Origin: Spiractinospora alimapuensis
GTDB taxonomy: Bacteria; Actinomycetota; Actinomycetes; Streptosporangiales; Streptosporangiaceae
Direction: 5' to 3'
Length of the DNA: 64,000 nt
Assembly: GCF_018437505.1 (NCBI RefSeq)
Contig: NZ_CP072467.1
Span: 5,046,010-5,110,009 of the forward strand
Shown here piece after piece: positions 59,880 to 64,000 of this stretch. Position 1 is the stretch's first letter, and each line of letters opens with the position of its first letter. Both the position numbers and the translations under genes were made by a program. The notes under the pieces were generated by a model, which saw only the letters and a list, made by a program, of their open reading frames with translations, had not been told where the DNA came from and searched no databases.

Positions 59880-61478
59880 ATGGTTCAGCGCCGCGGGGCG
59901 CAGCGGGGCTGGCTGGGGATCGACCTGGGTACGCAGAGCGTCCGGGCTGTTCTCGTCGATGACGAGGGTGTGATCCTGGGGTCGGCGTCAGTTCCGTTGG
60001 AGAGCAGTCGTCCCGCGGAGGGCCGGCACGAGCAGGATCCGGAGCGGTGGTGGGCGGCGGTGGCCGAGGCCTGTCAATCGGCCATGGCGGAGGCCGGGCC
60101 CGCCGAGGTGGGAGGTTTGGCCTGTTGTGCGACCTCCGGGACGATACTCCTCACCGAACCCACCGGCGAGGATCCGGTTCGCCCGTTGACTCCCGCCCTG
60201 ATGTACGACGACGCTCGTGCCCAAGAGCAGGGCGAACGAGTCCGGGCGGCGATCGTGCCGGCGTGGCGGGAGGCGGGGCTCACTCCCCAGCGCACGTGGG
60301 CGCTGCCCAAGGCGTTGTGGCTGATGGAGCACGAGAGGCCTCCACGTCACGCCCGTCTCACCCACCAGGCCGACCTGATCAATTCCCGGTTCCTCGGCCG
60401 TCCCGCCGCCACCGACACCAGTCATGCCCTCAAGAGCGGCGCCGACCCCGCGCGGGGCACCTGGCCGACCGACGACCTGACCCGGCTCGGCCTCGCGCCG
60501 GAGTTGCTCCCCCCACTGGTGTGGCCGGGCGCCACCCTGGGGGAGGTGTCCGCCCGCGCCGCCCGCGCCACGGGGGTCCCGTCGGGCACACCCGTCGTCG
60601 CCGGCATGACCGACGGGTGCGCGGCACAGATCGCGGCCGGAGTGCTTGACGTGGGCCGGTGGCAGTTCTCGGTGGGCACCACGCTGGTGCTCAAAGGGGC
60701 CTCCACCGCGTTGCTGCGCGACCCCACCGGCGCCCTGTACTCACATCGCGGCCCCGACGGGGCGTGGTGGCCCGGCGGGGCCTCCAGCGCGGGCACGGTG
60801 CCCATCAACAAGGAGTTCTCGCCGGAGTCCTTTGACGCTTTCACGCGTGCCGCCGCGAAACACGAGCCGTCCCCACAGGTCGCCTACCCGCTGGGGGGAC
60901 TGGGGGAGCGGTTTCCCTTCCACAACCCCGACGCCCACGCGATCGCTCTCGGCGTCGCCAACTCCGACGGAGAGCGTTTCGCGGCCCTGCTGCAGGGCGT
61001 GGCGTTCGTGGAGCGGCTCTGTCTGGACCTGGTGACCACACTGGGCGCGACCGTCGACGGGCCCGTCACTCTCACGGGCGGGGCGACCCGAAGCACCTAT
61101 TGGACCCAACTGCAGGCCGACATCCTCGGCCGCGGCGTCGTCGTGCCCGGGATCGCCCAAGGGGCCGTCGGCATGGCCATCCTCGCGGCCTACGCCCGCG
61201 GCGACCGGCCATCGGCGACGTCGGCCCCATCCCCGCCGCCACCGGAAGCGGCCTCGGGGCCACGCCCCCAGAACGCCTTCGGCGGCGACCTGGCGGGGAC
61301 CGGTGACCTCGCCGGCGTGGCGAAGCGCATGCTTGGCCCCACACGCTCGTATGATCCCCGCCCGGGCGGGACACAACGGTTCGCCGAGCCATACGCGCGC
61401 CTGGTGGGCGAGCTCCGCCGCCGGGAGTGGATCGGCACGGAGTTGGAACGAACGGCACTGGAGGGGCTGGGCGAATGA
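59880..61478 (+). CDS. FGGY-family carbohydrate kinase (xylulokinase-like)
   Basis: A 532-residue sugar kinase. The N-terminal ATP-site signature is WLGIDLGTQSVRAVLVDDEG. A second phosphate loop is PVVAGMTDGCAAQIAAGV followed by FSVGTTLVLKG. The FGGY_C motif LTGGATRSTYWTQLQADILG lies near 400. The C-terminal ~100 residues include a Pro/Ala-rich insertion before YARLVGELRR. ATG at 59880 with GGGAGG seven nt upstream. It heads an operon with a histidine phosphatase and an ABC sugar importer, so it probably phosphorylates the imported sugar or polyol. Confidence 0.9.
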   Translation: MVQRRGAQRGWLGIDLGTQSVRAVLVDDEGVILGSASVPLESSRPAEGRHEQDPERWWAAVAEACQSAMAEAGPAEVGGLACCATSGTILLTEPTGEDPVRPLTPALMYDDARAQEQGERVRAAIVPAWREAGLTPQRTWALPKALWLMEHERPPRHARLTHQADLINSRFLGRPAATDTSHALKSGADPARGTWPTDDLTRLGLAPELLPPLVWPGATLGEVSARAARATGVPSGTPVVAGMTDGCAAQIAAGVLDVGRWQFSVGTTLVLKGASTALLRDPTGALYSHRGPDGAWWPGGASSAGTVPINKEFSPESFDAFTRAAAKHEPSPQVAYPLGGLGERFPFHNPDAHAIALGVANSDGERFAALLQGVAFVERLCLDLVTTLGATVDGPVTLTGGATRSTYWTQLQADILGRGVVVPGIAQGAVGMAILAAYARGDRPSATSAPSPPPPEAASGPRPQNAFGGDLAGTGDLAGVAKRMLGPTRSYDPRPGGTQRFAEPYARLVGELRRREWIGTELERTALEGLGE

Positions 61479-62125
61479 CGAACCCGCGGACCACGCTGTA
61501 CGTGGTGCGGCACGGAGAGACGACATACCACGGTGAGAACCGCTACTGCGGCAGCACCGACGCTCCCCTCGACGAGTCCGGAGTGCGCCAGGCGCGAAAC
61601 CTCGCACGCTGGGCGGGCGGTGCGGGCCTCACGGCCGTGTACAGCTCAACGCTCTCCCGCGCCGTGGACACCGCGGATCCGTGCGCGCGGGCCGCAGGGG
61701 TCATGCCGCTGCGCGACGAACGACTCGTGGAGGTCGACTTCGGGCAGGGGGAGGGGCTGACCTCGGCGGAGATGCGGGACCAGTGGCCCCAGGAGCGGGC
61801 CGCCTTCGAACGTGACCCCGTCGCCCACCACCTCCCCGGCGGCGAGGACCCGGTTCGGGCGACGCGGCGTGGTCGGGCCGCGTTGGACGCCGTCGTGAGC
61901 GACAACCTCGGCGGAACGGTACTCGTGGTCTGTCACGGCACCCTGCTGCGTCTGATGGTGTGCTCCATCGCCGGGATCGCCCTGGCCCGCTACCGCGACC
62001 TGTTCCCCGTCGTCCGCAACACGGCGGGATTCACGTTGCGCTACTCCGTCCCCGGCGCCGAGGACACCAGGAACGCCTCCTGGTCCGTCCTCGGCTTCAA
62101 CGTCCCCCTGGCCGTCGACGACTAG
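61475..62125 (+). CDS. Histidine phosphatase superfamily protein
   Basis: A 216-residue phosphatase of the phosphoglycerate-mutase-like branch. The catalytic RHG is in LYVVRHGETTYHGENRYCG, and the acid/base region is LVEVDFGQGEGLTSAEM. The second catalytic His is in VLVVCHGTLLRLM. ATGA overlap with the FGGY kinase implies co-translation. A kinase-phosphatase pair may tune the level of a sugar phosphate; this is inference. Confidence 0.9.
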   Translation: MTNPRTTLYVVRHGETTYHGENRYCGSTDAPLDESGVRQARNLARWAGGAGLTAVYSSTLSRAVDTADPCARAAGVMPLRDERLVEVDFGQGEGLTSAEMRDQWPQERAAFERDPVAHHLPGGEDPVRATRRGRAALDAVVSDNLGGTVLVVCHGTLLRLMVCSIAGIALARYRDLFPVVRNTAGFTLRYSVPGAEDTRNASWSVLGFNVPLAVDD

Positions 62126-62383
62126 CCGGCCCCGGAAAGGAGTCCCCGACCGACCACGCCGAGCACGTGCTCGCGCATGCCCTGGTGGCGATAAATGGGG
62201 CCAAAAAATCACCGTGGTGCGTGTTAAGAACTCTTGACTTCATGTGAAATTGTGGGGCACGCTCAGGATTCAACGCGGAGAGCGCGGGGCGCGACTTGGG
62301 TCGTTCGGGACGTGTCCACGGCGAATTATCCCTGATCGGCCGCGTTGTGGGACAGGTGTCCGCGCCGGGATATGGAGGTCGGG
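62126..62383. promoter_or_regulatory. Promoter region of the sugar importer genes
   Basis: Contains GTGTTAAGAACTCTTGACTT near 62214 with a TTGACT that could be a -35, then TTCATGTGAAATTGTG. GTGTTAAG and TTCACAT (on the other strand) are shared with the operator region before the FGGY kinase, suggesting a common regulator. No gene is supported in this gap. Confidence 0.35.
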
Positions 62384-63841
62384 TTGAACAACAACAGGAA
62401 CAACCATCCTGGGAATTTCACGCGCCTCGCTAACATGAACCGCCGTTCGATGCTCCGCATGGCGGGCTCGGCGGTGGCGCTGGGTGCCGGAGTGCCCCTG
62501 CTCAACGCCTGCGGATTCGGCGGAGGCGAAACCGACGGCGACTCGGAGGCCAACGAGGTCACCGGGGATTTCGACTGGAAGAAGCACGACGGCACCACCG
62601 TGCGTCTGTTGATGAACAGGCACCCGTTCACCGACGCCCTGCGCGCCCACATGGACGAGTTCCAAGATCTCACCGGGATCACCCTCGAAATCGACGAGTT
62701 CCCGGAGTCGAACTACTTCGACAAAGTCACCCTGGAGTTGCAGTCCCAGCAGGGAAACTACGACGCGTTCATGATCGGCGCCTACATGGTGTGGCAATAC
62801 GGCCCACCTGGTTATCTCGAGGACCTCAATCCGTGGATTCAGAACTCCTCCGCCACCCACGCCGAGTTCGAACCCGACGACTTCTTTCCCAACCTGCTCG
62901 CCGCCGGCCAATGGGACTTCACTCCCGGCTCGGAGCTGGGCGGCAGCGACCAGCAGTGGATGCTGCCGTGGGGCTTCGAGAGCAACTGCATCGCCTACCG
63001 CACCGACGTGTTCGACGCCCTGGGGGTGAGCCCCGCGGAGACCTTCGACGAGCTCATCGACCTAGCCCAGACAATCACCGAGCGTGCCCCTGACGAGGGC
63101 TTCGACGACATGTACGGCATCGCCGTGCGCGGATCCCGGGAGTGGGCGACCATCCACCCGGGCTTCATGACCATGTACACACGGCTCGGACTCCAGGACT
63201 TCGAGGTCGACGGGGAGACTCTGATCCCCCGCATGAACACCCCCGAGGCCGTGGAGTTCACCGAGAAGTGGGCCGACATGGTGCGTGAGTCCGGGCCCGA
63301 CGGGTGGACCTCCTACACCTGGTACGACGCCTCCAGCGACCTCGGCGACGGACGGGCCGCGATGCTCTTCGACGCCAGCAACGCCTCCTACTTCCAGAAC
63401 CAGGACACCGCGGCCGCGGGCAAACTCGCCTGGCACCCCGGACCCACCGGCCCCGACGGGTCCCTGGCCACCAACCTGTGGATCTGGTCGCTGGCGATGA
63501 ACTCAGCGTCGGAGAACAAGCAGGCCGCCTGGTGGTTCATCCAGTGGGCGACCTCCAAGGAGCACCTGCAGTGGGCCGCGGAGAACGAGCAGCACATCGA
63601 CACCGTGCGCCAGTCGGTGGCCGAGTCCCCCGAGTACGTCGACACCCTTGCCGAGAACGAGCAGTATCTGGAGACCTTCGAGGCGGTGGTCGAGGAGAGC
63701 CAGATCCAGTTCACGCCGCAGGCCGAGTTCTTCGACGCCACGACCTCCTGGGCGGCCGCGTTGCAGGAGATCTACGGCGGCGCCGACGCGCAGGAGACGC
63801 TGGACGGATTGGCTGACGAACTGGACGAGAGAGTCAACTGA
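62384..63841 (+). CDS. ABC sugar transporter substrate-binding lipoprotein, Tat-type signal
   Basis: A 485-residue extracellular solute-binding protein (SBP_bac_1). The signal has a twin-arginine motif (NRRSMLRMAGSAVALGAG) and a lipobox LLNAC, so it is exported folded and lipidated. The mature part has VRLLMNRHPFTDALRAHMDEF, ITLEIDEFPESNYFDKVTLEL and a C-terminal WAAALQEIYGGADAQETL helix. TTG at 62384 is chosen because GGAGG precedes it; ATG at 62435 begins the Tat motif but has no ribosome site. It overlaps the permease gene (TGATG). Confidence 0.88.
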   Translation: MNNNRNNHPGNFTRLANMNRRSMLRMAGSAVALGAGVPLLNACGFGGGETDGDSEANEVTGDFDWKKHDGTTVRLLMNRHPFTDALRAHMDEFQDLTGITLEIDEFPESNYFDKVTLELQSQQGNYDAFMIGAYMVWQYGPPGYLEDLNPWIQNSSATHAEFEPDDFFPNLLAAGQWDFTPGSELGGSDQQWMLPWGFESNCIAYRTDVFDALGVSPAETFDELIDLAQTITERAPDEGFDDMYGIAVRGSREWATIHPGFMTMYTRLGLQDFEVDGETLIPRMNTPEAVEFTEKWADMVRESGPDGWTSYTWYDASSDLGDGRAAMLFDASNASYFQNQDTAAAGKLAWHPGPTGPDGSLATNLWIWSLAMNSASENKQAAWWFIQWATSKEHLQWAAENEQHIDTVRQSVAESPEYVDTLAENEQYLETFEAVVEESQIQFTPQAEFFDATTSWAAALQEIYGGADAQETLDGLADELDERVN

Positions 63842-64000
63842 TGTCGGTTGCCGTTCCGTCGTCGACGCGGACCGAGCGTGGGTCACCGGCTCCGGGACCG
63901 GACACGCCGCGGGTCTCCCGTCGACGCCGGGCCCTGCGCCCCTACCTGCTCGCCGTACCGGCGGTGCTGCTGTGTGTGGGCATCCTCTACCCGTTCTTCC
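63841..64000 (+). CDS. ABC sugar transporter permease (MalF-like), 5' fragment
   Basis: Only the first 53 codons are in the window. A ~30-residue polar, Arg-rich N-terminus precedes the first helix (LRPYLLAVPAVLLCVGILYPFF), the usual start of MalF/UgpA-type permeases. ATG at 63841 shares a base with the stop codon of the substrate-binding gene, so translation is coupled. Confidence 0.8.
   Translation, partial: MSVAVPSSTRTERGSPAPGPDTPRVSRRRRALRPYLLAVPAVLLCVGILYPFF

Overview
The window comes from a high-GC actinomycete. The best fit is a member of the Nocardiopsaceae (Nocardiopsis, Streptomonospora or Thermobifida-like). This rests on GTG/TTG starts with GGAGG sites, an XRE-DUF397 pair, RsbW-like orphan ATPases, three PknB-type kinases, a CmtR-type metal sensor and TANNNT leaderless promoters. 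I could not run a database search, so the genus is an inference. No tRNA, rRNA, CRISPR array or intact insertion sequence was seen.

Layout. 1-4.1 kb (minus): a DedA/VTT membrane protein (cut by the window edge), a lidless Hsp70 and a J-like TPR membrane protein. 4.2-10.7 kb: metal and ion handling, with a zinc-binding lipoprotein behind a Zur-type box, a dead DHA2 exporter whose promoter and operator survive, TrkA/TrkH potassium uptake, and a CDF exporter divergent from a CmtR-like repressor. 10.8-19.6 kb: RsbW-like ATPase, XRE regulator, a DppC-DppDF transporter cassette lacking DppA and DppB, a lipoprotein, and a large protein with a pilin-like N-terminus. 19.8-41.7 kb: a signalling and surface block with two Ser/Thr kinases, a two-component system, a DUF4956-VTC pair, three intact and one decayed NHL-type propeller membrane proteins, and a free-standing copy of a kinase ectodomain. 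A TrmB-nitrilase-MFS module is inserted in it. 41.9-48.9 kb: a catabolic cluster (IclR, hydratase, SnoaL-like protein, flavin reductase, LLM monooxygenase, VOC protein, amine oxidase, PadR). 48.9-59.4 kb: XRE-DUF397 module, GNAT, kinase 3 with an NlpC/P60 gene, an interrupted AbiEi-DUF559 gene, MFS, SRPBCC, and an orphan defence-like AAA ATPase. 59.9-64 kb: start of a sugar operon (FGGY kinase, histidine phosphatase, Tat-type substrate-binding lipoprotein, permease).

Two regulatory circuits stand out. First, three 11-bp direct repeats with core TAAG occur both upstream of the secreted protein at 22.1-22.6 kb and upstream of the DUF4956-VTC pair. These two targets flank an OmpR-type two-component system, which is the obvious candidate regulator. 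Second, a 25-bp module of three alternating half-sites (GTTCA/TGAAC, one helical turn apart) occurs before the LLM monooxygenase operon (two copies) and before the amine oxidase (one copy). This ties the catabolic cluster into one predicted regulon, most likely under the local IclR or PadR regulator.

The most unusual gene content is the cluster of NHL-propeller proteins, each anchored by one C-terminal helix, next to PknB-type kinases whose own ectodomain is also encoded as a separate gene. It looks like a split version of the kinase-plus-propeller architecture of mycobacterial PknD.
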